Source of the DNA: an uncultured Bacilli bacterium
GTDB taxonomy: Bacteria; Bacillota_I; Bacilli_A; RF39; UBA660
Direction of reading: 5' to 3'
Length of the DNA: 64,000 nucleotides
Assembly: GCA_949425635.1 (NCBI GenBank)
Contig: CASPWD010000002.1
Location: 186,001-250,000 of the forward strand
Shown here: in pieces, positions 17,798 to 27,702 of the stretch
Layout: the number at the start of each line of letters is the position of its first letter
Numbering within the stretch: position 1 is the stretch's first letter
Program-made: the position numbers and the translations under genes
The notes under the pieces: model-generated
What the model saw: only the letters and a program-made list of their open reading frames with translations
Told to the model about the DNA's origin: nothing
Databases searched by the model: none

Positions 17798-18358
17798 GTG
17801 GAAAATAAAATAGATAAAATGTTTGAGAATGCTAATATGATTTTTGCAATAAGATTAATTATGATGAACTTTGCGCCAGTATTTTTTCTAATTGCAATAT
17901 TATTTTTAGACTGGGATATTTATAATATTATAATTGGAATATATATAATATCTGTTTTGATTTTTAATTATATAATTCTAAGAAAAACTAGAAAAAATAT
18001 AAAAAAATTAAAGAAATTGATATATGGAAACGTAGAAAATTTTCAAAACGAATTGAATGAAGCTATATATATTAATTATAAAGAGTATATTTTAACCCCA
18101 AATTACATAATAGATTTAAGATGTTATAAAATAATAAAATATGAGGATATAAAATATATATGTTATCAACATAAAAGATCATTAACATCTAAAGATATTC
18201 CTCTTGTATTAACTATAATTACCAATGAAGAACAGGTTTCTTTAAGAGTATGGTCTGGTTACCATTTAGGAGAATATTACGAAAATTTGGAAGATTTAAT
18301 AAAAAATAAAAACTCTAATATAATAAAGTGTAAGAAAAAACATATAAAAAAAATATAG
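17798..18358 (+). CDS. Two-TM membrane protein, candidate immunity protein of the RHS toxin
   Basis: 186 residues, no family recognised. Two hydrophobic segments (about residues 22-42 and 46-65) are followed by a basic, probably cytoplasmic domain with R-K-T-R-K-N-I-K-K after the second segment and a very basic C-terminus. It begins with GTG at 17798. The ribosome site AAGGTGAT (17787-17794) overlaps the RHS stop codon, so translation is coupled to the toxin gene. This is the position where the cognate immunity gene of an RHS tip normally lies. Sequence gives no other clue; function is inferred from position and membrane topology. Confidence 0.6.
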   Translation: MENKIDKMFENANMIFAIRLIMMNFAPVFFLIAILFLDWDIYNIIIGIYIISVLIFNYIILRKTRKNIKKLKKLIYGNVENFQNELNEAIYINYKEYILTPNYIIDLRCYKIIKYEDIKYICYQHKRSLTSKDIPLVLTIITNEEQVSLRVWSGYHLGEYYENLEDLIKNKNSNIIKCKKKHIKKI

Positions 18359-18401
18359 ATTTTCTTTTCCATATATGTATATTAGCAAATATTTTTAAAA
18401 A

Positions 18402-18629
18402 GAGATTGTAAATGATATAAAAAAAGTAGAAAGGTTTATATCATCTGATTTAGAATATAGTTCTAAAAAAGAAGCATGTGCATTTATACAATATAGAAAT
18501 AGGTTTTTAAAGTATATATTCAATACCGATTTAGTTAAAGAAAAAAAAACAATTATAGAGGCTATTATAGAATTAGAAATAATTTTATTCTCAGCCTCTT
18601 TTATTTTTTTACAAATAATTTATTTATAG
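18402..18629 (+). pseudogene. Remnant of a small protein gene in the immunity array
   Basis: The 432-nt gap 18359-18790 contains an open frame of 75 codons between stop codons with protein-like composition (VERFISSDLEYSSKKEA, later IIEAIIELEIILFSASFIF, a possible membrane end). It has no ATG, GTG or TTG with a ribosome site at its beginning and a stop codon immediately upstream. I read it as the 3' part of a decayed gene. The rest of the gap (18630-18790) is A+T-rich promoter-like sequence. Confidence 0.45.
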
Positions 18630-18790
18630 TAAAGTTTGAGATAGTATTAATTAATACAATATACAATACATCATAATGACGAATTATTAGTTAAACAAAC
18701 AAGAAGACATAAAAAATTAAGATATTATATAAAAAAAGGCTAAGATATGCTATATTATTAATATAAAAAATCAGAAAAGGAAAATGATAG

Positions 18791-19327
18791 ATGAAAAAAA
18801 TTACAGCTTCAAATCAAAAAGAATTTTCAGAATTCGAAAAAATTCCATTAATTAAAACACGTAAAGAAATATTAATCGAACTTACTAATTATTTGAAAAC
18901 ATCAAAATTTATAATTTCAGATGTAATCGAAATAGATGAATTCAAGTTGTGTCAATTTAAAAATAACTATAGTTTCTATAACGAAACAGTAGAAAATATA
19001 TACATTATAAAAGCAAGCGTCTTAACAGAAGAACAATATAATATCATGAAAGAAAAACTATTATGCGAAGAAAACAAACGTAAGGGAGCGCTTTTAATAG
19101 TCTTAGTTAATGAGTACAATGATTTCTTTGAAAAATATCTCAATGAATTTCTCTTTATGACTTTTCGTAGTCGCAATCTCCCTGTATCAATTTTAAATTT
19201 AGGAATTTCGTTTAAAGAACAACATATTTATATAGGTTCATTAAACGAAAACACGCAATACAACAGAGGAAGGGAATGTCAAAGAATTTTTTTTCAAAGA
19301 ATAAAAAAATATAATAGTAAGACTTAA
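18791..19327 (+). CDS. Hypothetical soluble protein of the RHS island
   Basis: 178 residues, no recognised family, no membrane segment or signal peptide. Predicted alpha/beta: a helix rich in Lys/Glu, then IYIIKASVLTEEQYNIMKE, a hydrophobic strand GALLIVLVNEYND, and strands VSILNLGISF and HIYIGSLN, ending with a basic tail. The alternation and the buried strand LLIVLVN suggest a compact single domain. A ribosome site AGAAAAGGA lies 10 nt upstream. It sits alone between A+T-rich gaps with tandem genes for membrane proteins, so it may be an orphan immunity or regulatory protein (inference only). Confidence 0.6.
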   Translation: MKKITASNQKEFSEFEKIPLIKTRKEILIELTNYLKTSKFIISDVIEIDEFKLCQFKNNYSFYNETVENIYIIKASVLTEEQYNIMKEKLLCEENKRKGALLIVLVNEYNDFFEKYLNEFLFMTFRSRNLPVSILNLGISFKEQHIYIGSLNENTQYNRGRECQRIFFQRIKKYNSKT

Positions 19328-19433
19328 ATATAAAATAAAAAAAAGCTAAATCAAAATAAAATAATATAAGAATTTTTACAAAAGCAATGATATTTCTTGA
19401 CAATATCAATGCATAAGTTAGTAGAGGTAAAAA

Positions 19434-20135
19434 ATGAAGAAAACAGAGCAAAAAATTAAAAAATCAAGATTAATACTTGCAATAATAATGTTAATCATTT
19501 ATGTAATTATAGTTTTTCTAAATAACAAAAGCATAATTCCTAATATGCCATTCAACAATATGGTATGGAAAATATATAAACTCATTATTTTTGTGTTAAT
19601 TATATTGTCTTTTAAAAAAATGTACACTAACAAGCTGATGTTTATTATATCAATTATTATTATAACGGGAGTTGTTGATAATATAAGATTAGAATCAAAC
19701 TTCTTAAAATTCGATAGTCTTCAATCTGTTATTAAATATAATAGAAACGTTGTAAGTAATGAAAACTATTATTATACTGATGAATATGTTTTCTTTAAAC
19801 ATGATAAGTATTCAGGCGGAATGTATTTAAAGCATAATGAAGAAACTTATTCAGATATATTTTTTCTAACGCAAACTTATTCTAAATGGGAAGAGAATTT
19901 TGAAATAATAATCTATAATATTTCTAACGAAAAGAATTTATACGTCATTAAGAAAGATGAGTGCAATAACGAAAACTTATATGATTCTAAGGGGAATGAG
20001 TATGCTTCTTTCTTAAGCGTAAAAGGCAATGAAAAAAGTTGTTTATACGGATATTTAACTAGTAAAGATTATCAAGCAAGCATAATTATCGATGGGAAAG
20101 AGTATAACTTAACTTCCGAAATAAATATACACTAG
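19434..20135 (+). CDS. Membrane protein of the RHS island, paralogue of the gene at 21545
   Basis: 233 residues. Three hydrophobic segments (about 14-31, 48-60 and 67-82) are followed by a 150-residue domain, probably extracytoplasmic, rich in Tyr, Asn and Lys. Near the end it reads YDSKGNEY, then a Cys-containing CLYGYLTSK and SIIIDGKEYNL. The protein at 21545-22243 ends with the same pattern (YDNKGNTF ... CLYATTSK ... IIYINDEE) and has the same three-segment start, so the two are paralogues. Ribosome site AGAGG. A TTGACA at 19397 may be part of a promoter, but no good -10 is spaced from it. Candidate immunity protein; not recognised otherwise. Confidence 0.65.
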   Translation: MKKTEQKIKKSRLILAIIMLIIYVIIVFLNNKSIIPNMPFNNMVWKIYKLIIFVLIILSFKKMYTNKLMFIISIIIITGVVDNIRLESNFLKFDSLQSVIKYNRNVVSNENYYYTDEYVFFKHDKYSGGMYLKHNEETYSDIFFLTQTYSKWEENFEIIIYNISNEKNLYVIKKDECNNENLYDSKGNEYASFLSVKGNEKSCLYGYLTSKDYQASIIIDGKEYNLTSEINIH

Positions 20136-20225
20136 TTTAGTATATAAATGTGGGACAATATTTTAGAATAATATTTTTTATAAAATGAAAGTAAATTATT
20201 ATTTCAAGAAAAGAGTTGAAAAAAC

Positions 20226-21410
20226 ATGAGCATTAAATCTTCAAGTTACAAATTGTTAAATGACATAAATAAAACAGAAAATCAATTTCAACAAATCCTA
20301 GAAATGCTCAAATACGAGCTTATAACAAAAGAAAAAGGAATATATAACTCAAATATCATGTATTATAAGTCCAAAGATATTAAAAGATTTCTATTGTACA
20401 TAGAAACTAGTCAAATTAAAGAGATTCAATTGGCTGAATTATACGAATATTATTTCAAAAAATTTAAAATTCCTGGAGATAATAGTGATATTTTCATTGT
20501 CATAAGCGTAGAAAAAGAAAATGAATCATCAAATTATTTCTTAGATTGTTTTTTGACAATTCCAAACAAAAGTAACAACATGTCCCAAACAGTTCCAATA
20601 ATCATAAACAGAAGCGAAATGACAGTCTGTGTGGGAAACTATGGGAATTATCCAGCAATGTTAAGAGAAGTTTTAGCTCCTTCATATCGAAATATTCAAA
20701 ACGATGTAAAAAGCTTTATGAATCTATATTATATGTTAAATGATTGCGATTCAGAAAAACATTATAACGAGATAACAATCAATCGTTCAAAAAATAAAAG
20801 AGAATTATATAAAAAGTATTATAAAAGAAAAAACATACTTAACAAAAATAACATAAATGAATTTAAAACAAGCAGGTTAATAAGCACTATTCTAAAAATT
20901 ATTTGTATAATCTTAATTAATTTTATAATAAGTAATTTCACTTATTATACGATTATAAAAATCTGTAGTATATACCTTAAAGTATTTTCGATATTTTATA
21001 TCGTTGCAGTGTTGCTAAAATACTATTTTAATATAAATTATTTAGTCAACTGCAACAAAATAAAAATAACTTCGTCACAAAATACAGAAAAAAACATCAT
21101 AAAAGCTCTTGAAAGAAAAAAATATAAAAAAATAAAAGAAAATATATACAAAAAAAATAAGACATACATAATTTTTATAGAAGAGATAAGTGATATTTCA
21201 TTATATAAAAAAATCGAAAGAAATAGTATATTTTTTCTCTGCCAAGAAAAATATAGCAAAGAAGAGGTCAATATAAATAACTTATCAAATAATATATTAT
21301 TAATAACAGAGTCAAAAGAAGTACCATATTTATACATTTATAAAACAAAAAAAGCCTATAGAAAGATGAAAAAACTTATTGATATATTTTCGCTATTTTA
21401 TAATCTATAA
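20226..21410 (+). CDS. Hypothetical membrane protein with large N- and C-terminal cytoplasmic parts
   Basis: 394 residues, not recognised. The first 205 residues are soluble and mixed alpha/beta (DIFIVISVEKE, then VPIIINRSEMTVCVG and NYPAMLREVLAP). Two or three hydrophobic segments follow at about 218-262. The C-terminal 120 residues are very Lys-rich with strands KTYIIFIEEI and NILLITES. Such a middle-anchored topology is unusual for a simple immunity protein. A ribosome site AAAAGAG precedes the ATG. Codon use is extreme (AAA, ATA, TTA), like its neighbours and unlike the flanking housekeeping genes, suggesting shared foreign origin. Role unknown. Confidence 0.6.
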   Translation: MSIKSSSYKLLNDINKTENQFQQILEMLKYELITKEKGIYNSNIMYYKSKDIKRFLLYIETSQIKEIQLAELYEYYFKKFKIPGDNSDIFIVISVEKENESSNYFLDCFLTIPNKSNNMSQTVPIIINRSEMTVCVGNYGNYPAMLREVLAPSYRNIQNDVKSFMNLYYMLNDCDSEKHYNEITINRSKNKRELYKKYYKRKNILNKNNINEFKTSRLISTILKIICIILINFIISNFTYYTIIKICSIYLKVFSIFYIVAVLLKYYFNINYLVNCNKIKITSSQNTEKNIIKALERKKYKKIKENIYKKNKTYIIFIEEISDISLYKKIERNSIFFLCQEKYSKEEVNINNLSNNILLITESKEVPYLYIYKTKKAYRKMKKLIDIFSLFYNL

Positions 21411-21544
21411 AAAGTGATACATAAGAAAGAACTACAATTATTACGAAGAACATAAATAAAAACTGCGTAATAATTTTAAAGATATTACATATAGCGAAAA
21501 AGATATTATAATAAAATTTAAAACAAATAGGAAAAGGTGAAAAA

Positions 21545-22243
21545 ATGAACGAAAAGATTTTTAAATTATCAAAAATTTTTATATTAATGTATTGTTTACT
21601 ATATTTTATAATATTTCTAATTAATACATTTGTCATCATAACTAAGCATTACACTGTATTTGGGTCATCAAATTTTTATAAAATAATGAATTTAATATTT
21701 TTAACAATCATTATTTTACTATCAAGTTATAAATTTGAAGATAACAAAATAAAAATTCGAAAATCAAATTTTATATTTCTATTGGTGATTTCTATAATTT
21801 TATATAAATTCAACTTTTTCGTCGATAATTTCATGAAATTCAAAGAGAACAAGGAAATGTGTTATTACTATAATTTTTGTAATTCTTCGAGTTACGAATT
21901 CACTTTTGAAGATACCATATTCTTCTTTAATTTAGAAGAAGTAAAATACTCCAAGAAAGAAAAAGATTTAATAAAGCCTTTAAATAAAGAAAGCCTTAAA
22001 AATAAATATTCCTTAAACAAAAAGGGTTTCCCAATAGACGTTTATACTATAGAAGATTATTATTTAATAACAATTAATAAAAAATATTGTAATTCTTCAG
22101 ACATTGTTTATGATAACAAAGGAAATACTTTTGTAAAAGGAGTAGGGTACTCACCTTATTCATCTAATTGCTTATATGCAACAACAAGTAAAGAGATTAG
22201 CAATTACATAATATATATTAACGATGAAGAGATATCAATTTAA
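21545..22243 (+). CDS. Membrane protein of the RHS island, paralogue of the gene at 19434
   Basis: 232 residues with three hydrophobic segments (about 9-33, 45-60 and 76-90) and a C-terminal domain of about 140 residues containing several cysteines (CYYYNFC, CNSSD, CLYATTSK), which could form disulfides outside the cell. Length, topology and the motif order YDxKGN ... CLY ... TSK ... II-x-I-x-x-x-E match the protein at 19434-20135. Ribosome site AAAAGGTG. Last gene of the forward-strand island. Two diverged copies fit an immunity array that keeps protection against several toxin tips (inference). Confidence 0.65.
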   Translation: MNEKIFKLSKIFILMYCLLYFIIFLINTFVIITKHYTVFGSSNFYKIMNLIFLTIIILLSSYKFEDNKIKIRKSNFIFLLVISIILYKFNFFVDNFMKFKENKEMCYYYNFCNSSSYEFTFEDTIFFFNLEEVKYSKKEKDLIKPLNKESLKNKYSLNKKGFPIDVYTIEDYYLITINKKYCNSSDIVYDNKGNTFVKGVGYSPYSSNCLYATTSKEISNYIIYINDEEISI

Positions 22244-22310
22244 TATCAATTATAAAAAAGGAAAGAAGAGTTTTTAAAAGAATCCATATTAAATAAAATT
22301 ACTAAAACAA

Positions 22311-22346
22311 AAAAAGAAGTCGAATTAATTTCGATTTCTTTTTTGT
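22311..22346. terminator. Bidirectional terminator closing the RHS island
   Basis: 11-bp stem AAGAAGTCGAA / TTCGATTTCTT (one G-T pair) with A-run before and T-run after. It serves the forward island genes and the convergent gene at 22346. Confidence 0.8.
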
Positions 22347-23224
22347 TATAAAGACCAAACACTTATTTTCTTATCAGGGCAGAATCTCTGATGATATAAA
22401 CGTTCAACTCTAAGTAAATCATCACTTGCAACACCAAATTCTTCTTTTAGTCTTTCTTCCATTCTATCTTTTCTAGATTCTTCCTCATGAATAGTTAACA
22501 TAGATAAATCTGAATCTACAGCTAAAATAAAGAATAGTAATTGTTCCTTAGTAGAAGTTAAACTTAAAATATTATTTTGTTCTAAAATAGTATAGGCAGC
22601 CAACTTCGCATTACCTTTACCATTTGTTTGAGTTTCCCATAAAGTTACTAAATCAGCTAATTCCTTGTATCTTTCATCAGTAACATTTTGAAAACTACGA
22701 ACAGTTTTAGCAGCTCTTATAATATTAGGTGTATAATCACGAGAAGCTTCTTTTATAAAATCAGTAGTTTTTAAATACTTATTATATAAAATACTTTCAT
22801 ATTTTAACAATCTATTATCATAGAAACCTAAAGCATGTCTTATTTTACGTACTATTTCAGCTACTTCATTTTTTCTTTGCTCTAATAGAACTTTCTTTTC
22901 TTGTTCGTCAGCTTCATTTATTTGAGCAGTAGTTGTTAGTTGTGCCGAAGCATACATTTTATACATAAGCATATTTGGATCGACAGAATGTATAAGATAA
23001 ATAATTCTATCGTCAAATGTAGGTAGTTTCAAACGTACATTAGGACTAGTAAGATAACGTAAAGTCTCAATATAATTTCGTAAACCGTCGCTCTCGGTTT
23101 TGCTTTCCTCAGCTTCATTGTAACTTTCTCTTAAACTCTCAATAGTCTCTTCTGATAAACCATCAAACCCCATAAAAGATGGTTCTCTTTGATATAATTT
23201 CCCTTGTAATACAGTTATTTCCAT
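22346..23224 (-). CDS. Hypothetical helical cytoplasmic protein
   Basis: 292 residues, no family recognised. Rich in Glu, Lys, Arg and Leu with long predicted helices, no signal or membrane segment. Segments such as EQEKKVLLEQRKNEVAEIVRKI look like coiled coil. Begins MEITVLQGKLYQREPSF after a CCCCCTC-complementary ribosome site (GAGGGGG). Composition is closer to the housekeeping genes than to the A+T-rich island genes upstream of it, so it probably belongs to the core chromosome rather than to the RHS island. It faces away from tgt. Confidence 0.65.
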   Translation of the reverse strand: MEITVLQGKLYQREPSFMGFDGLSEETIESLRESYNEAEESKTESDGLRNYIETLRYLTSPNVRLKLPTFDDRIIYLIHSVDPNMLMYKMYASAQLTTTAQINEADEQEKKVLLEQRKNEVAEIVRKIRHALGFYDNRLLKYESILYNKYLKTTDFIKEASRDYTPNIIRAAKTVRSFQNVTDERYKELADLVTLWETQTNGKGNAKLAAYTILEQNNILSLTSTKEQLLFFILAVDSDLSMLTIHEEESRKDRMEERLKEEFGVASDDLLRVERLYHQRFCPDKKISVWSL

Positions 23225-23288
23225 AATTAACCCCCTCAGTTATTAAATATTATACTTACAAAACTTGTTTTTGCAACTTTTCCTATAA

Positions 23289-24503
<1,215 letters not shown>

Positions 24504-24506
24504 GAG

Positions 24507-24536
24507 AAAATTGGTACTTTATGTATCAGTTTTTTA
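24507..24536 (+). terminator. tgt terminator
   Basis: Imperfect hairpin AAATTGGTAC / GTATCAGTTT with wobble pairs followed by T residues, just downstream of tgt. Confidence 0.65.
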
Positions 24537-24564
24537 TTAAAAAAACATAAATTTGATTTTTTTC

Positions 24565-24573
24565 TGTTATAAT
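24565..24573 (+). promoter_or_regulatory. Extended -10 element for the gene at 24600
   Basis: TGTTATAAT, an extended -10 box 26 nt upstream of the start codon, preceded by a T-rich stretch. Confidence 0.45.
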
Positions 24574-24599
24574 TAATTTAGAAAGTAAAGAGGAAAGTT

Positions 24600-25238
24600 A
24601 TGGAATTAGAAAATAAAATAAAAAGAAAAAACAAAATCATTATTCTTCTTGCTAGTTTACTCACAATTGTTGTTTTAGCAGTAGTCATTGTTATAGCAAT
24701 TATTTTAATAGCTCTAAAAGAAAGCACTAATTATGACGGCTATGATTTGAGCGGGCAAACATATCTTTATACTTGCTATCCATTTGGTAACCAACCATTT
24801 TGTGAAGAAAATATAGGATCGTATTATATAAACGGAAAAGAATACAAAATTAAAACAATTCAGTACCCAACATCAGGATTTGCAGGTAGTGAATTACTAA
24901 TTAATGATATAAATACTGAAATAGGTTATGTGAGTGGCTTGCAATATATCGAACTTTTTAACGATGAATTTTTTTTAGTAAAAGCCGAAGATAGTATCAA
25001 CATTTTAGACTTAGACCTGAATATAATCAAAAAAATAAATCTTTGGATTTACTACAACAATACCCAAACCATCAATAAAGACGGTAAATATTATATTAAA
25101 TACACAATTTGTGAGGATAATACATACAAAGAACGCCTACTAAATCTTCAAAATTTGACTGAAGAAATAGAAATTACCAACCTAGCTAACGTAAATTGTA
25201 CAGATAATTATGCAACAAGAACCAGATATTTCAAATAA
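24600..25238 (+). CDS. Bitopic membrane protein of unknown function
   Basis: 212 residues. A short basic N-terminus (ENKIKRKNK) and one strong membrane segment (about 14-37) are followed by a Tyr/Asn-rich extracytoplasmic domain of about 170 residues with paired cysteines (YTCYPFGNQPFCEEN; later TICED and NVNCTDN). It looks like a type II anchored surface protein. Repeating beta-type segments (GYVSGLQYIELFNDEFFLVKA) suggest a propeller-like or WG-type fold, which I cannot prove. Ribosome site GAGGAAAG. The 225 nt after it hold no gene I can support; a 20-codon open frame there (YEEIIDLYNQGEYIE) may be a scrap of a lost gene. Confidence 0.65.
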   Translation: MELENKIKRKNKIIILLASLLTIVVLAVVIVIAIILIALKESTNYDGYDLSGQTYLYTCYPFGNQPFCEENIGSYYINGKEYKIKTIQYPTSGFAGSELLINDINTEIGYVSGLQYIELFNDEFFLVKAEDSINILDLDLNIIKKINLWIYYNNTQTINKDGKYYIKYTICEDNTYKERLLNLQNLTEEIEITNLANVNCTDNYATRTRYFK

Positions 25239-25418
25239 AAAAAGTCAAATATAATAATGTACTCAGCCTAAAAAAACAATAAATAGATAAAAAAGCAGCA
25301 AAAGGAAGATAACATATGAAGAAATTATAGATTTATATAACCAAGGAGAGTATATAGAAACTTACAATCACTCATAATAAATTAAGCAAAAAATATTCTT
25401 TATCATCTTTAAATAAAA

Positions 25419-25427
25419 TGGTATACT
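25419..25427 (+). promoter_or_regulatory. Extended -10 element for the gene at 25464
   Basis: TGGTATACT, an extended -10 box 36 nt upstream of the start codon; the ribosome site is GGGTAGAGTG. Confidence 0.4.
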
Positions 25428-25463
25428 AATAGTATAAATATAATAAAAGGGTAGAGTGATACT

Positions 25464-26627
25464 ATGAATCAAAACGAACAAAACAATAATATGAATCAAT
25501 CTCCAGTAATACAACCACAACAACAAGTAGAACAACCTATAAATAATCAAGCTACAATCAAGCCAAATCAAAGCGGTAAACCTTTTGTAGCTAAAAAGCA
25601 AAATAAAAAAGTTATGATTATCGCTGTTGTTGCTATAGTTGCTATCGGAATATTTTTTATAATCTTTAATACTAAAACAGGTCAAAAAATACTAGGCCTA
25701 GGTAATAATGCCGCCAACAACGAATACGAAATAATAAAAATTGAAACAAGCCAAAAATGGGGCGACAAATATGCCGAAGCCCTTCAAAATTCATTTTACA
25801 AAAATATAGAAGTCGAAATAAATGGTGAAATCCGTGAAAAATACCAACCAACAGAGTTTGCCATTACATTCATTGATTTCCTTTTCGATAGCACTCCCGA
25901 AATGGTTGTAAAATATACTGATTCACTAGAAAAAGAAACAATTAGAGTCTTCACTATCAATAACGAAGAAGTAAGTGAAACAAAAGATTTCAAAAACGCT
26001 GATTTCAAAATGGTATATTCAATTAGAGAAAAAACTTTAAAATGGTATATTTATATTACAAGTGCAACTTCCAAAAAATACGGTTCTTATACAATGATGG
26101 ATAAAATATTAAATTCCACAGCTCTTGGTGTAGATATTCCAGCCACTACCGATATTGAAATAACAACTTTTAATGTCAACTATGTAACAGCTGATTTTAG
26201 AACAACTTATTATACCGTTGAAAAAAGTAAATTAGAAGAAGATTTTAGAGCTGCTGTTTTAAGATACGAAACCACAAATAGTGACGCTCAAACAGCTAAA
26301 AAAACAATCGAAGATAACTATGGTTCAGTCAACATAGAAGAAGATATCGACCAAAAAGAATCCGTAATTGTTGGTAAATACTCTCTTAAATATGGTACTT
26401 ATGTAAGTATTGTCGAAGTATTTGAAAATGGAGTTTCTACAGGTACAAGAGAAGATTTAATAACAATTAATCGAAATGGTACAGTTAAGATAGGCGATGA
26501 TATATATAAATTCAATGTCTATAGCAATCTTTTCATGTTAAGCAACAACAAATCATTTACCATCTTAGATAATAACAAATTCCAATATGGCACAGGCACT
26601 GGCCAAGAATATAATTTCAAAGAATAA
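25464..26627 (+). CDS. Membrane-anchored protein with Gln/Asn-rich cytoplasmic tail
   Basis: 387 residues, not recognised. Residues 1-45 are almost only Asn, Gln and Pro (NEQNNNMNQSPVIQPQQQ), then a Lys cluster (KKQNKKV) and one membrane segment (about 50-67). The remaining 315 residues should lie outside the cell: a mixed alpha/beta domain (YAEALQNSFYKNIEVEI ... FLFDSTPEMVVKYTDS) and a C-terminal beta-rich part (GTYVSIVEVFENGVSTGTRED ... NRNGTVKIGDDIYKFN) reminiscent of small lipocalin-like or DUF-type surface domains of Bacillota. Its own promoter precedes it and a terminator follows. The Gln/Asn-rich tail resembles N-terminal tails of other gut Bacillota membrane proteins. Confidence 0.7.
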   Translation: MNQNEQNNNMNQSPVIQPQQQVEQPINNQATIKPNQSGKPFVAKKQNKKVMIIAVVAIVAIGIFFIIFNTKTGQKILGLGNNAANNEYEIIKIETSQKWGDKYAEALQNSFYKNIEVEINGEIREKYQPTEFAITFIDFLFDSTPEMVVKYTDSLEKETIRVFTINNEEVSETKDFKNADFKMVYSIREKTLKWYIYITSATSKKYGSYTMMDKILNSTALGVDIPATTDIEITTFNVNYVTADFRTTYYTVEKSKLEEDFRAAVLRYETTNSDAQTAKKTIEDNYGSVNIEEDIDQKESVIVGKYSLKYGTYVSIVEVFENGVSTGTREDLITINRNGTVKIGDDIYKFNVYSNLFMLSNNKSFTILDNNKFQYGTGTGQEYNFKE

Positions 26628-26654
26628 ACTCTAGCTTACCTAGAGTTCTTTTTA
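26627..26654. terminator. Bidirectional terminator
   Basis: 8-bp stem AACTCTAG / CTAGAGTT followed by TCTTTTTATTT. It lies between two convergent genes and overlaps the end of the reverse-strand one. Confidence 0.82.
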
Positions 26655-27004
26655 TTTATTCCTATAATGCTTCCCAATACCGTCGTTATAATAATGATTA
26701 CAAAATAAAGTAATTTCTTAATGGTCATTCCAAAATTTAAAGCCAAAAATCCCATAAAATAAAGTATGACTACATTAGTAAATCCTAATATCAAACCAGC
26801 CTTATAAGCTTTCTCTTCGACTTTCATTCCTTTTTTAAATCCTACAATCAAAGAATATATTAAAACAGCAATCAAACTAACTAAAGAATTTATGCTGTTT
26901 TTTAAAGGAAAAATTAAATTGACAATTGTTAAAACGAAAGTAAAAATAAGTATAAATAAAATAAATTTCCAAATATAATCGTATTTTTTTAATATCTTCA
27001 TCAA
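26636..27004 (-). CDS. Small four-TM membrane protein
   Basis: 122 residues with four hydrophobic segments (about 13-32, 35-52, 65-88 and 95-115), a basic KKGMKVEEKAYKAG loop between segments 2 and 3, and a short basic C-terminus. No family recognised; proteins of this size and topology are common and poorly described. It starts MMKILKKYDY after a TAGGTGA ribosome site and is divergent from the DUF421 gene 65 nt away. It ends in the shared terminator. Confidence 0.65.
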   Translation of the reverse strand: MMKILKKYDYIWKFILFILIFTFVLTIVNLIFPLKNSINSLVSLIAVLIYSLIVGFKKGMKVEEKAYKAGLILGFTNVVILYFMGFLALNFGMTIKKLLYFVIIIITTVLGSIIGINKKNSR

Positions 27005-27069
27005 ATCACCTAATAAAGTTTATGTTTAAAAATATTATATTATTACCATAATAAAAGTAGGGTGATTAT

Positions 27070-27702
27070 ATGTTTGACACAATAATTAGAACATTGTTCT
27101 TTTACTTTTTTATAACATTTGCATATCGTATAATGGGCAAAAGAGAAATAGGGCAGTTAGGAGTTATCGATCTTATTGTATCTATCTTAATAGCTGAAAT
27201 AGTTGCTATTAGTATCGAAAAAACTGACCAGTCTATTTTACTAGCAGTATTACCAATCTCTGTCTTAGTAATATTAGAGATAGTCTTAGGTTTCTTAAGT
27301 ATAAAATCAAGATTATTCAATAAAATCTTTGGTGGCAAACCTACCATTATTATAAATGAAGGAAAAATTGTCTATAAAAATCTAATAAATCAAAGATATA
27401 CTATTGATGATCTTTTACTAGAACTAAGAAAAAAGAGTATCGCTTCCATCGAAGAGGTAGAATATGCTTTTCTTGAAACAAATGGTCAACTTTCTATTTT
27501 CAAGTATAAACCATTAAAAGTAAAAACACCTTTACCATTACCTATAATAGTAGAAGGCGTTATGCAAGAAGAGAATATTCATAATATAAACAAAACAGAA
27601 GAGTGGGTTGAAGATCTCCTTAAAAACAACAATTTATCTTTAGATCAAGTTTTCTATGCCGTTTATAATAAAACGCATGTCTACATAATTAAGAAGAGCT
27701 AA
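27070..27702 (+). CDS. DUF421/YetF family membrane protein
   Basis: 210 residues. Three N-terminal membrane segments with the family signature YRIMGKREIGQLGVIDLIVSI, then a cytoplasmic C-terminal domain containing GKPTIIINEGKIVYKNL and LRKKSIASIEEVEYAFLETNGQLS. This is the typical layout and length of YetF/YdfR-type proteins of Bacilli, whose biochemical function is unknown (some are linked to spore or envelope physiology). Ribosome site AGGGTGAT. Its transcript ends at a hairpin that overlaps the convergent flippase gene by 14 bp. Confidence 0.87.
   Translation: MFDTIIRTLFFYFFITFAYRIMGKREIGQLGVIDLIVSILIAEIVAISIEKTDQSILLAVLPISVLVILEIVLGFLSIKSRLFNKIFGGKPTIIINEGKIVYKNLINQRYTIDDLLLELRKKSIASIEEVEYAFLETNGQLSIFKYKPLKVKTPLPLPIIVEGVMQEENIHNINKTEEWVEDLLKNNNLSLDQVFYAVYNKTHVYIIKKS

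Noticed and set aside
25239-25463. Short gene between 25239 and 25463
   Set aside because: A 20-codon protein-like frame exists but has no start codon with a ribosome site; too short to support.
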